From Caldifarciminota bacterium (GTDB lineage Bacteria; Hydrothermota; 32-111; QNBC01): a stretch of 9,557 nucleotides of DNA. The stretch lies in NCBI GenBank assembly GCA_023132105.1, contig JAGLYS010000033.1, positions 1-9,557 of the forward strand, written 5' to 3'. The notes below the pieces were generated by a model. It saw nothing but the letters and a program-made list of their open reading frames with translations, did not search any database and was not told the DNA's origin. The position numbers and the translations under genes were made by a program. This document shows, in pieces, positions 1 through 7,736 of this stretch; the stretch's first letter is position 1; every line of letters begins with the position of its first letter.

Positions 1-534
1 GTTTATAATGATTTCCTTTTGGTCCTTGCTTTCTACATCAAAGCTTAATCTTTCTCCACATTCACACATCCATCCGATAATCTTAGCAGGAACACCTGCA
101 ACCAATGCAAAATCAGGCACATTCTTTGTAACAACAGCCCCTGCGGCTATAAAAGACCATTCTCCTATTGTAGTTCCACAGACGATTGTTGCATTAGCTC
201 CTATCGAAGCCCCATTTTTTATTAGAGTTGGCACCCAATCCCCATTTTTAGGATATGAAGCTCTCGGATTCAGATCATTTGTGAATACAGCAGATGGACC
301 GACGAAAACATCATCTTCGATTGTCACCATACCATACACAGAAACATTATTTTGTATTTTCACTCCATTTCCGATAACTGCTCGATCTCCAACAAAACAA
401 TTCTGTCCGAGTGAACATTCATTTCCGATTATTGCGCCTTTCATTATATGACTGAAATGCCATATTTTTGTACCTTTCCCAATCTTTGATCCATTATCTA
501 CTATTGCGGTTTTGTCAATATATATATCTTTCAT
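1..534 (-). CDS. wbpD: WbpD/WlbB-type sugar N-acetyltransferase, partial (C-terminus beyond window)
   Basis: Reading down from ATG 534-532 gives 178 codons that stay open to the window edge, so the C-terminus is missing. The protein is a left-handed beta-helix (hexapeptide-repeat) acyltransferase. Its segments match the family that acetylates the 3-amino group of UDP-2-acetamido-3-amino-2,3-dideoxyglucuronate: GTKIWHFSHI (21-30), SLGQNCFVGDR (41-51), KIQNNVSVYG (59-68), EDDVFVGPSAVFTND (73-87), NPRA (89-92) and GVPAKIIGWM (147-156). By family knowledge the product feeds O-antigen or related surface glycans, using acetyl-CoA in the cytoplasm. A CxCGE sequence (157-161) follows; some homologues carry a small zinc-ribbon tail there, but the second half would lie outside the window. 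An AGAGGTG ribosome site (544-538) overlaps the trpS stop, 3 nt before the ATG, so the gene is probably co-transcribed with trpS. Family is confident; exact substrate is inferred. Confidence 0.88.
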   Translation of the reverse strand, partial: MKDIYIDKTAIVDNGSKIGKGTKIWHFSHIMKGAIIGNECSLGQNCFVGDRAVIGNGVKIQNNVSVYGMVTIEDDVFVGPSAVFTNDLNPRASYPKNGDWVPTLIKNGASIGANATIVCGTTIGEWSFIAAGAVVTKNVPDFALVAGVPAKIIGWMCECGERLSFDVESKDQKEIIIN

Positions 535-542
535 TTTCACCT

Positions 543-1517
543 CTATGCCTTTCTATAATTTAACCCTATAACATCTTTTATCTCTTCAAGTGTTTTCCTT
601 GCTTCTGATTGGGCTTTTTTTGCACCTTCAGATAGAATATCGCAAACATCATCTTTATGATTTTCATAATACACCCTTTTCTCTCTGAAAGGAGCGAAAT
701 ATTTTACAATCCTCTTGTATAGTTCCTTTTTAATATCACCATATCTGAGTCCCGGATTTAAGAATCTATCCCTTAGTTCTTTTTTCTCATTCGAATCAAG
801 GAAAAGGGAATATATCTCGAATAAAACACTCTTATCAGGATCCTTGGGTTTATCGATAGGTGTTGAATCGGTTACAATACTCATACAGGATTTTTGTATC
901 TCTTCAATAGGAGCAAATATTTTAATAGTGTTATTATATGATTTAGACATCTTTTGCCCGTCTATGCCGGTAACCGAAGCCACTTCCTTTTCTATATCGG
1001 CTTCCGGGATTTTAAAAACATCTCCATATATATTATTAAATTTAATTGCTATGTCCCTTGAAATTTCGACATGCTGTTTCTGGTCTTTACCAACAGGAAC
1101 GATATCCGGTTTATAGATCAATATATCGGCTGCCATAAGAACCGGATAACTAAATAAACCATGATTAGCCGGTATTCCTCTTGCTATCTTATCCTTATAT
1201 GAATGAGCTCTTTGTAGTAACCCTACCGGTGTCACATTAGATAAAATCCAGGTTAGTTCCAATACTTCAGGAACATCGGATTGAACAAAAAATATGGACT
1301 TCTCAGGATCAATACCAAGTGATAAAAAATCAATTGCTGCTGATATCGTATTTTTGCTCAGCTCCTCTTTATTGAAAACAGTGGTAAGAGCATGATAATT
1401 TACAATGAAGCAAATCAATTCATTTTCTTCCTGAAACTCAATCATTCTCTTCATCATTGAAAAATAGTTAGCTATATGAAGAGAACCTGATGGTTGTATA
1501 CCTGATAATACTCTCAT
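543..1517 (-). CDS. trpS: Tryptophan-tRNA ligase (TrpRS)
   Basis: A cytoplasmic class Ic aminoacyl-tRNA synthetase that charges tRNA-Trp using ATP. The 324-residue length is normal for the bacterial enzyme. The HIGH-type ATP motif appears as PSGSLHIAN (9-17). The conserved GKDQKQHVE segment is at 143-151, and the KMSKS loop is intact at 189-193. There is no N-terminal extension or extra domain. The start ATG (1517-1515) has an ideal AAGGAG site (1528-1523) 5 nt upstream. It stands apart from the long run of genes to its right: an 83-bp gap with its own promoter separates it from ahcY, while the wbpD-like gene follows only 8 nt after its stop. I see no T-box-like leader: the space between the predicted transcription start and the ATG is only about a dozen bases. 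Nothing is broken or unusual in the protein. Confidence 0.98.
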   Translation of the reverse strand: MRVLSGIQPSGSLHIANYFSMMKRMIEFQEENELICFIVNYHALTTVFNKEELSKNTISAAIDFLSLGIDPEKSIFFVQSDVPEVLELTWILSNVTPVGLLQRAHSYKDKIARGIPANHGLFSYPVLMAADILIYKPDIVPVGKDQKQHVEISRDIAIKFNNIYGDVFKIPEADIEKEVASVTGIDGQKMSKSYNNTIKIFAPIEEIQKSCMSIVTDSTPIDKPKDPDKSVLFEIYSLFLDSNEKKELRDRFLNPGLRYGDIKKELYKRIVKYFAPFREKRVYYENHKDDVCDILSEGAKKAQSEARKTLEEIKDVIGLNYRKA

Positions 1518-1535
1518 CTATACTCCTTATCGGGA

Positions 1536-1564
1536 ATATTATATGTATTTAGTGATTTTGTCAA
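1536..1564 (-). promoter_or_regulatory. Predicted sigma70-type promoter for trpS
   Basis: In the 83-bp gap between ahcY and trpS, the minus strand has a perfect TTGACA -35 box (1564-1559). A 17-nt spacer leads to TAATAT (1541-1536). TATAAT in another register (1543-1538) would give a 15-nt spacer. Transcription would begin only about 10-12 nt before the trpS ATG, just upstream of or within the AAGGAG ribosome site, giving a very short leader. No convincing intrinsic terminator is visible in the gap, so read-through from the upstream run could add to trpS expression. The call rests on consensus match, spacing and placement; no start site has been measured. Confidence 0.72.
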
Positions 1565-1600
1565 GGGATCCAGATGTCGGGTCTCTTAATTATTTGTTGA

Positions 1601-2854
1601 TTATGTCCCTATATTCCACGAACTTAAATACTTAACTTGCTCATCGGTAAGAGTATCTATTTCAATACCCATTGTATTGAGTTTATCAAATGCTACATTT
1701 CTATCTACCTCTTCAGGTAACACATAAACATCCGGGTTCATCTTTCCTGCATTTTCAATCAGATATTTGGTTGCATAAAACTGATCGGCAAAACTCATAT
1801 CCATCACCATTGCAGGATGCCCTTCCGCTGATGCAAGATTAACAAGTCTTCCTTCTACAAGTAGAAATATCTTTTTACCAAATATATCATATTCGGTAAC
1901 ATATTCTCTTATTACTTTTTTAGAATTACAATGTTCTTCCAAATAATCAACATTTATCTCAACATTAAAATGCCCTGAATTTGCTATTATACACCCATCT
2001 TTCATATTTTTAATTGTATCCTCCGATACAACATTTATATCACCTGTTGCTGTTACTATAATATCGGAGAAAAATGCAGCTTCCTTCATCGGCATAACTC
2101 TATATCCATCCATCCTTGCTTCAAGGGCTTTAACGGGATCTACTTCTGCAACAATCACATCAGCTCCAAGACCTTGCGCCCTCATGGCAATCCCCCTTCC
2201 GCACCAGCCATATCCTGCAACAGTAAATGTAGAACCCGCAATCAAGAAATTAGTAGATCTCAAAATACCATCAATAGTACTCTGTCCTGTCCCATAACGA
2301 TTATCGAATAAATGCTTTGTCATTGAGTCGTTAACTGCTATAATCGGATATCTGAGAGCTTTATCTTTTGCCATGGACTTCAGTCTAATAACACCTGTTG
2401 TAGTCTCTTCACTACCACCTATAATGTTATCTATTAGCTCTTTTCTATCCGTATGAATGGTCGACACAAGATCCGCACCATCATCCATTGTTATATCAGG
2501 TTTTATATCCAATGCTGAATTTATATGATCATAATATTCCTCTTTTGTCGCTCCATAACATGCGAATACAGGGATATTGTAATATTTCACAAGTGCAGCT
2601 GCAACATAGTCCTGTGTAGATAAAGGATTCGAAGCACAAAGAGCAACTTCAGCGCCAACATTCTTTAAAAGTATCATTAAATTTGCCGTCTCCGAAGTAA
2701 CATGTAAACATGCTGCAATTTTTTTCCCTTTAAATAGCTTAGAGCCCTTATATTCAATCTCCAATTTCTTTAGTACGGGCATATGCCTACTTGCCCATTC
2801 TATTCTTTCTATACCCTCATCTGCAAAACCAATATCCTTTATCGTATATTTCAT
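1601..2854 (-). CDS. ahcY: Adenosylhomocysteinase (S-adenosyl-L-homocysteine hydrolase)
   Basis: A cytoplasmic NAD-dependent enzyme that reversibly splits S-adenosylhomocysteine into homocysteine and adenosine, removing the inhibitor left by SAM-dependent methylation. At 417 residues it is the short bacterial/archaeal form. Visible hallmarks are HVTSETANL (51-59), the NDSMTKHLFDNRYGTGQS region (175-192), the Rossmann nucleotide loop AGYGWCGRG (213-221) with the acidic VAEVDP end of the second strand (235-240), NSGHFNVEI (292-300) and LASAEGHPAMVMDMSF (340-355). It ends in WNIGT rather than the K..Y tail of eukaryotic-type enzymes, as in other short forms. Its ATG shares one base with the metK stop (TAATG), and its AGGAGG site lies inside the end of metK. 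That implies coupled translation and a matched supply of SAM synthesis and SAH removal. Confidence 0.98.
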   Translation of the reverse strand: MKYTIKDIGFADEGIERIEWASRHMPVLKKLEIEYKGSKLFKGKKIAACLHVTSETANLMILLKNVGAEVALCASNPLSTQDYVAAALVKYYNIPVFACYGATKEEYYDHINSALDIKPDITMDDGADLVSTIHTDRKELIDNIIGGSEETTTGVIRLKSMAKDKALRYPIIAVNDSMTKHLFDNRYGTGQSTIDGILRSTNFLIAGSTFTVAGYGWCGRGIAMRAQGLGADVIVAEVDPVKALEARMDGYRVMPMKEAAFFSDIIVTATGDINVVSEDTIKNMKDGCIIANSGHFNVEINVDYLEEHCNSKKVIREYVTEYDIFGKKIFLLVEGRLVNLASAEGHPAMVMDMSFADQFYATKYLIENAGKMNPDVYVLPEEVDRNVAFDKLNTMGIEIDTLTDEQVKYLSSWNIGT

Positions 2855-3996
2855 TACTTACCTGCCTCCTGTAATATTCTATCTACCATATCCGTTCTTT
2901 CCCATGTGAAACCCTTTTCCGTTCTACCAAAATGTCCATAACATGCTGTATACTTATATATTGGCTTTTTAAGGTCAAGCATGTCAATTATCCCAAGAGG
3001 TGTAAAATCAAAAAGGTTCCTAATAATCTTTAATATCTCTATATCTTCAATCGTACCTGTTTTAAAAGTATTTATTGAAATGGATATTGGATCAGCTACT
3101 CCTATAGCATAGGATAATTGAATCTCTATTTTCTTTGCTAATTTCGCTGCTACGATATTTTTAGCTGCATATCTTGCGGCATATGCAGCCGATCTATCCA
3201 CTTTTGACGGATCCTTTCCTGAAAATGCCCCTCCTCCGTGTCTGGCAAGTCCACCATATGTATCTATCATTATCTTTCTTCCTGTCAAACCGGTATCAGC
3301 ATTGGGGCCACCTACTACAAATCTGCCTGTCGGATTTATAAAATATTTTGTATTCTTATCAATCAGACTATTTGGAATTATAGGCTTAATTATATATTCA
3401 ATAATATCTTTCCTTATCTCCTCTTCCTTTACTTCCGGATTATGCTGAGCTGAAATAATTATAGTATCGATTCTTTTAGGTTTATCATTTTCATACTCAA
3501 ATGTTACCTGAGTCTTCCCATCAGGTCTAAGATAAGGCAATTGTGAAGATTTTCTTACATTGGAAAGCTGTTTCGCAAGTTTATGAGCCATCATAATTGG
3601 TATTGGCATCAATTCTTCCGTTTCATTGCATGCATAACCAAACATCATACCCTGATCCCCCGCACCTCCGATATCGACTCCCAATGCAATGTCAGGGGAC
3701 TGTTCCTGAATCGAATTAATAATAGCACAGGTTTCATAATCGAAGCCATAACTCGGGTCCGTATAACCGATATTATGTATTACTTGCCTTACAATCCCAT
3801 TGATATTAACATATTCTTTGGTTGTAATTTCTCCCGATACAAAAACAAGACCTGTTGTTATTAGCGTTTCGCATGCCACCCTTGCATCTTTATCCAATTC
3901 AATTAGTCTGTCTAATATCGAATCGGAAATAATATCACACATCTTATCAGGATGCCCCTCTGCAACTGATTCAGAAGTTAATAGTACTTTGTTCAT
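2854..3996 (-). CDS. metK: S-adenosylmethionine synthase (methionine adenosyltransferase)
   Basis: A cytoplasmic enzyme that makes SAM from methionine and ATP, releasing phosphate and pyrophosphate. The 380 residues match the usual bacterial length. HPDK (15-18), with the active-site histidine, lies in the N-terminal domain. The first family signature, GAGDQGMMFGYA, is at 111-122. The glycine-rich GGGAFSGKD loop is at 254-262, followed by the conserved SKVDRSAAYAARY region (264-276). Its ATG overlaps the TGA of the preceding nucleotidyltransferase gene as ATGA, and a near-perfect AAAGGAGG site (4010-4003) stands 6 nt ahead of it. The strong site suggests high independent initiation as well as coupling. 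No SAM riboswitch can be upstream, because the region is coding. The next gene, ahcY, overlaps by one base. Confidence 0.99.
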   Translation of the reverse strand: MNKVLLTSESVAEGHPDKMCDIISDSILDRLIELDKDARVACETLITTGLVFVSGEITTKEYVNINGIVRQVIHNIGYTDPSYGFDYETCAIINSIQEQSPDIALGVDIGGAGDQGMMFGYACNETEELMPIPIMMAHKLAKQLSNVRKSSQLPYLRPDGKTQVTFEYENDKPKRIDTIIISAQHNPEVKEEEIRKDIIEYIIKPIIPNSLIDKNTKYFINPTGRFVVGGPNADTGLTGRKIMIDTYGGLARHGGGAFSGKDPSKVDRSAAYAARYAAKNIVAAKLAKKIEIQLSYAIGVADPISISINTFKTGTIEDIEILKIIRNLFDFTPLGIIDMLDLKKPIYKYTACYGHFGRTEKGFTWERTDMVDRILQEAGK

Positions 3997-4985
3997 TCTA
4001 TGCCTCCTTTTGTAATCTCCGATTTACTGCCAAGGTCAATACTTTCCGGAATATTTATATATCTGGATTCATCACCCACTACCGACGACTTTATATTGGC
4101 ATTTTCCAGGTGTGATGATATACCGATAATTGTATCTGAAATAATTGAATTTTTAATAAAAGCATTTTTATCAATAGAAACATACGGACCGATTATCGAA
4201 TTTTCAACAATTGCCGACTCGTCAATATATACTGGTTCAATAATGGAACTATTATTATATAACATATGCTTATTATATCTTTTAATATATAATCTTTGAG
4301 TTTCTATGAGTTTTTCCCTATTACCACAATCATACCATTTATCAATTGTTACGGCACGTAACTTCCCTCCGGTTTTTACAAAGTAATTCAATGCATCTGT
4401 GATTTGAAATTCTCCGGCTGTTTTTATATTATTGTTTAAAATAAAATCTATACTCCTGAATAAACTAAATGCTGAATTAAAATAATATATTCCAACAACC
4501 GCTAAATCGGATTTCGATTCTTTTGGCTTCTCTATAAGATCTGTAATATATTCATCTTCATCTATATAAACCACTCCGAATTTGTCCGGATTGTCTACCT
4601 TATGAACACAGATAAAAGATTCATCCTTCTTTATCTGTTTAACTATATCAGCTTCAAAAAGTGTATCTCCAAGTATTATTAACACTTCTTCATCCTTCTT
4701 AAATAATCCTTTCGCTTTATATATTGCATCTGCCAGTCCTTTTTGCTCAAGTTGATCGACATAAGACAGTTTTGTTCCATTAATATTTCCATCGAAATAT
4801 TTAACAAATGCCTCTTTTAAGTAACCGACAATAAATATATACTCCGATATCTTTGCTTTCTCAATATTATCGATTATATGCTCAAGCATCGATTTACCGG
4901 CAAATCTTATTAATGGTTTGGGTATGCTGAATGTATGCGGTTGCAGTCTGGTCCCTCTACCTGCTGCGGGTATTATTACTTTCAT
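3993..4985 (-). CDS. Sugar-1-phosphate nucleotidyltransferase with C-terminal beta-helix
   Basis: A 330-residue protein of the RmlA/GalU/ManC-like superfamily, which joins a sugar-1-phosphate and an NTP into an NDP-sugar plus pyrophosphate. The N-terminal catalytic domain (about 1-235) has the nucleotide loop AAGRGTRLQPHTFSIPKPL (7-25), the GDT metal site (106-108), EKP (152-154), GEFQITDAL (191-199) and WYDCG (217-221). The last third (about 245-315) is rich in isoleucine-based six-residue steps such as YIDESAIVENSIIGPYVSI, typical of a left-handed beta-helix. The KPL form of the loop resembles long RmlA-like and archaeal-type enzymes more than short RmlA. Substrate and nucleotide cannot be read from sequence: glucose-1-P with dTTP or UTP, or mannose-1-P with GTP, are all possible. 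The neighbouring mannose/glucose-phosphate isomerase makes hexose phosphates likely. ATGA overlaps join it to the genes on both sides. Confidence 0.9.
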   Translation of the reverse strand: MKVIIPAAGRGTRLQPHTFSIPKPLIRFAGKSMLEHIIDNIEKAKISEYIFIVGYLKEAFVKYFDGNINGTKLSYVDQLEQKGLADAIYKAKGLFKKDEEVLIILGDTLFEADIVKQIKKDESFICVHKVDNPDKFGVVYIDEDEYITDLIEKPKESKSDLAVVGIYYFNSAFSLFRSIDFILNNNIKTAGEFQITDALNYFVKTGGKLRAVTIDKWYDCGNREKLIETQRLYIKRYNKHMLYNNSSIIEPVYIDESAIVENSIIGPYVSIDKNAFIKNSIISDTIIGISSHLENANIKSSVVGDESRYINIPESIDLGSKSEITKGGIE

Positions 4986-5974
4986 CTTTTCTTTAACTCC
5001 TTCTTTAAGTCCTCAATCTCATCAATATCTCCTGCAACTACACCTCTATTTATCGCTGTATACACACTCAACATATCACCCATATATATAAGCGAAACTA
5101 CCTCATCAAGATAATTAACAGAATCCGTTTTTAAGCAAAATATTTCAATCCCGTTATTTTTCAGCATATTTCTAATAATATCCATTCTAATCTTAATTCG
5201 ATCATAATCATATTTTGATTCGATAAATATTGCTTTTAACGGTAATTTTTTCATATGTTCCATAGCAAGAATCTCGTTATGATTGCATTCCGGGAAATTT
5301 GAGATATGGGTATATAGTTTTGAGTTCTCATTCATTTGTGCAGACAATCTTAGGGCTACTCCCGTAATATCAAATGAATTGAATATTGAAACTATATTAT
5401 CTTCAATACTCATTGCAATTTGCTTTAATTTTTCATGCACCAAACTATCATTCTTTATTACCTTCAGGTGTTTAACTATCATCTTGGGCTCAACATTCTG
5501 ATGCATTTTGAAATAGTTCAGGAATGTCAATATTGCACCAAGTGTATAGGGAAAAATAATTCTCGGTTGATAACCTTTTTTTAATTTAATGACTTGCAAA
5601 TTTTGTTCCATTGCTATTTCTTCCAATTTCCCCCCTGAAGTAATTATATATCTATTTTCAATATTACCTGCTTTTCTAAAAGCAGTTAATGTTTCCTCCG
5701 TATTGCCGGAGTAACTTGAAAATATATGAATATCATTCCCGGAAAATTTATTGGAAAAATAATCATAACTATGGTTAATGTGAACCTGAATATTCTTGGA
5801 TTTTAAAAGATTTTTTATTACTTCTCCACATACACCCGATCCTCCCATTCCCGAATAGAAAATATTTATCGGTTTGAATTTCAAAGTGACGAAGTTATCG
5901 TTAATTCCTTCATTAAATTCTTTAGGAAAATCGACTGTCATCTTCAAAATTTTTTCATTAGATAATATCATCAT
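4982..5974 (-). CDS. Bifunctional phosphoglucose/phosphomannose isomerase (double SIS-domain)
   Basis: A two-SIS-domain enzyme of the PGI/PMI family, expected to interconvert glucose-6-P, mannose-6-P and fructose-6-P in the cytoplasm. Numbering from ATG 5974 (330 residues), the first SIS domain shows GMGGSGVCG (42-50), SSYSGNTEETL (86-96) and GYQPR (134-138). The second shows QMNENSK followed by PECNHNEI (228-235), whose Glu and His correspond to the acid/base region of this family. The tail DIDEIEDLKKEL (316-327) resembles the C-terminal helix that carries a catalytic lysine in characterised members. A longer reading would start at GTG 5980, but that codon overlaps the ribosome site, so I prefer ATG 5974; ATG 5971 is also possible. 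The start lies 17 nt inside ptsI, and the stop overlaps the next ATG as ATGA. Family is firm; true dual activity is inferred. Confidence 0.92.
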   Translation of the reverse strand: MMILSNEKILKMTVDFPKEFNEGINDNFVTLKFKPINIFYSGMGGSGVCGEVIKNLLKSKNIQVHINHSYDYFSNKFSGNDIHIFSSYSGNTEETLTAFRKAGNIENRYIITSGGKLEEIAMEQNLQVIKLKKGYQPRIIFPYTLGAILTFLNYFKMHQNVEPKMIVKHLKVIKNDSLVHEKLKQIAMSIEDNIVSIFNSFDITGVALRLSAQMNENSKLYTHISNFPECNHNEILAMEHMKKLPLKAIFIESKYDYDRIKIRMDIIRNMLKNNGIEIFCLKTDSVNYLDEVVSLIYMGDMLSVYTAINRGVVAGDIDEIEDLKKELKKR

Positions 5975-7736
5975 TAACACTCCTGGGGAAGTATATATTC
6001 TTCAATGATATAAACTTCTCAAGTACCCCTTTTTTTATATCTTCTCTTGTTTGTTCTCCGTTATTAAACTTTAACGCTCTGTCTGCAATGATTTTTGCTT
6101 CGGAAATTGACATTGTTCTTATAATTTTTTTTGCAATAGGGATATTGAGAGGAGTCATACTAAGCTCATCCACTCCCAGTCCGAGTAAAACAGGAATAGC
6201 AAAAGGATCGGCTGCCATTTCACCACATACGCCTACCCAAATACTATTCTTATGAGCATTATCTATAGTCATTTTTATTAAAGACAAGACAGACGGATGT
6301 AAAGAATCATAAAGATAACTAACTCTATAATTATTCCTATCGACCGCTAATGTGTACTGAGTTAAATCATTGGAACCAATCGAAAAGAAATCGACTATAG
6401 GTGCTAATTTATCTGATACTAAGGCTGCAGAAGGCACCTCTATCATAATGCCAATATCAATATGCTTATCTTCGGGGTAATCAATCTCCTTTTTAACATC
6501 ATCAATAATTTCTCTTGCTCTTTCGACCTCTTCTACTGTTGATACCATTGGAAGCATAATTTTCACATCTCCTATAAGAGATGATTTTAATATCGCTTTT
6601 ATCTGCTCTCTGAAAATTTTTTCTTTCGCCAAACATATTCTAATACCTCTCCACCCAAGAAATGGATTATGCTCTTTCCCTAAATATATATCATGAAATA
6701 ATTTATCTGCACCAAGATCAACGGTTCTTATTATTACTGAATTCGGATTGATTTTCTCAACTACCTGTTTGTAGTCCATATATAACTCGTTAATCGTAGG
6801 CGGGTATCCTTTCTCAATATATAAAAATTCCGTTCGATATAAACCTATCCCCCTTGCTCCATTGTGCAAAGCAATATCTACTTCAAGAGGCATTTCAATG
6901 TTTGCTGCCAAATTAATTTTGACTCCATCCATTGTAGTTGCTTCAAGATCTCTTATACCCTTTAAATCATTCAATTCATCGATATATTCCATTTTCTTCT
7001 TCTCAAATTGTCTTCTTGTATTCTCATTTGGGTTAACGATGACAACACCATTCCTTCCGTCTATAATAATATTTTTATCACTTTTAAGAACGCTTAAAAT
7101 ACCCTTAACCTGAATGGTCATAGGGATTTCAAGTGCTTTAGCAACGATAGAACAGTGACTTGTCTTTCCTCCATTTTCGAGAATAATACCGGTTATCTTC
7201 TCCCGAGATAATTTTAAAAGCTCTGTAAGCGAAAGATCATCGGAAATAACAATCTTATTCCTGGATTCCTTAATATTAGATGTTAATATCCCGCTTAATT
7301 TATCAATTACCCTCATTCCAATATCTTTAAAATCCAAAGCTCTATCTTTTAGATATTCATTTGAAGTTTGAGTTTCTATGCTATTTATATAATTCCTTAA
7401 TACGCTCTTAAAAGCCATTTCAGCATTCATTCTCTTTTCTTCTATATTTAATTTGATTAATTTATGTAATTCGTTATCTTCGAGAAATAATATCTGTGCA
7501 TTAAGAATATCACTATATTTCTTACCTAAAATATCTCCAATATGCTTTTTCATCTCTTCTATTTCAACCTTTGCATCATCAAAAGCCTTTTGCAATTGCT
7601 GCAGTTCCCTGTCAATATCCACAATACCATTTTTTGATCTGGGCATTAATTTATACCTGTTAAAAACAAATGATTTTCCTAAATATATGCCTTGTGAAAT
7701 CGGAATGCCTCTGAATATTATGTTATTAGTCTTCAT
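5958..7736 (-). CDS. ptsI: PTS enzyme I (phosphoenolpyruvate-protein phosphotransferase)
   Basis: A cytoplasmic enzyme that takes phosphate from PEP onto a histidine and passes it to HPr. The 592 residues cover the HPr-binding and phosphohistidine domains (about 1-245) and the C-terminal PEP-binding barrel (about 265-575). The phosphorylated His is 194, in GGKTSHCSIVAKALEIP. PEP-site residues are present: R301 (LYRTEFLY), R337 (IIRTVDLG), the metal ligands E433 (MIEVPSAA) and D457 in the IGSNDLTQYTLAVDR signature (453-467), and catalytic C504 in GVCGEMAAD (502-510). Two active-site neighbours differ from the usual pattern: Cys195 where Thr/Ser/Ala is normal, and Lys200 where Arg is normal. 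The ATG lies 11 nt inside ptsH, with AAGGA (7749-7745) 8 nt upstream. No EII gene is in the window, so its output may be regulatory or act on EIIs encoded elsewhere. Confidence 0.97.
   Translation of the reverse strand: MKTNNIIFRGIPISQGIYLGKSFVFNRYKLMPRSKNGIVDIDRELQQLQKAFDDAKVEIEEMKKHIGDILGKKYSDILNAQILFLEDNELHKLIKLNIEEKRMNAEMAFKSVLRNYINSIETQTSNEYLKDRALDFKDIGMRVIDKLSGILTSNIKESRNKIVISDDLSLTELLKLSREKITGIILENGGKTSHCSIVAKALEIPMTIQVKGILSVLKSDKNIIIDGRNGVVIVNPNENTRRQFEKKKMEYIDELNDLKGIRDLEATTMDGVKINLAANIEMPLEVDIALHNGARGIGLYRTEFLYIEKGYPPTINELYMDYKQVVEKINPNSVIIRTVDLGADKLFHDIYLGKEHNPFLGWRGIRICLAKEKIFREQIKAILKSSLIGDVKIMLPMVSTVEEVERAREIIDDVKKEIDYPEDKHIDIGIMIEVPSAALVSDKLAPIVDFFSIGSNDLTQYTLAVDRNNYRVSYLYDSLHPSVLSLIKMTIDNAHKNSIWVGVCGEMAADPFAIPVLLGLGVDELSMTPLNIPIAKKIIRTMSISEAKIIADRALKFNNGEQTREDIKKGVLEKFISLKNIYFPRSVNDDII
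5980..5984 (-). promoter_or_regulatory. Ribosome binding site that sets the isomerase start at ATG 5974
   Basis: On the minus strand AGGAG occupies 5984-5980 and its last base is the first base of an in-frame GTG (5980-5978). A ribosome bound there could not use that GTG. The ATG at 5974-5972 lies 5 nt downstream, a normal spacing, and a second ATG follows at once (5971-5969, 8 nt). The site lies within the last codons of ptsI. Confidence 0.75.

Noticed and set aside
8..451. 147-codon open frame on the plus strand
   Set aside because: It lies antisense to the wbpD-like gene, whose protein matches a known family across its visible length. The plus-strand translation resembles no family, so it is a shadow.
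715..1116. 133-codon plus-strand frame
   Set aside because: Antisense to trpS, with no recognisable motif; the TrpRS motifs on the minus strand account for the region.
1518..1600. Possible intrinsic terminator or T-box leader between ahcY and trpS
   Set aside because: The G+C-rich patch near 1565-1585 does not fold into a clean stem followed by a T-run. The leader after the predicted promoter is far too short for a T-box.
3997..4020. SAM riboswitch ahead of metK
   Set aside because: The bases upstream of metK code for the end of the nucleotidyltransferase and hold only a ribosome site; there is no room for an aptamer.
3238..4299. Several plus-strand frames of 71 to 99 codons
   Set aside because: All lie antisense to metK or the nucleotidyltransferase and show no domain or consistent ribosome site.
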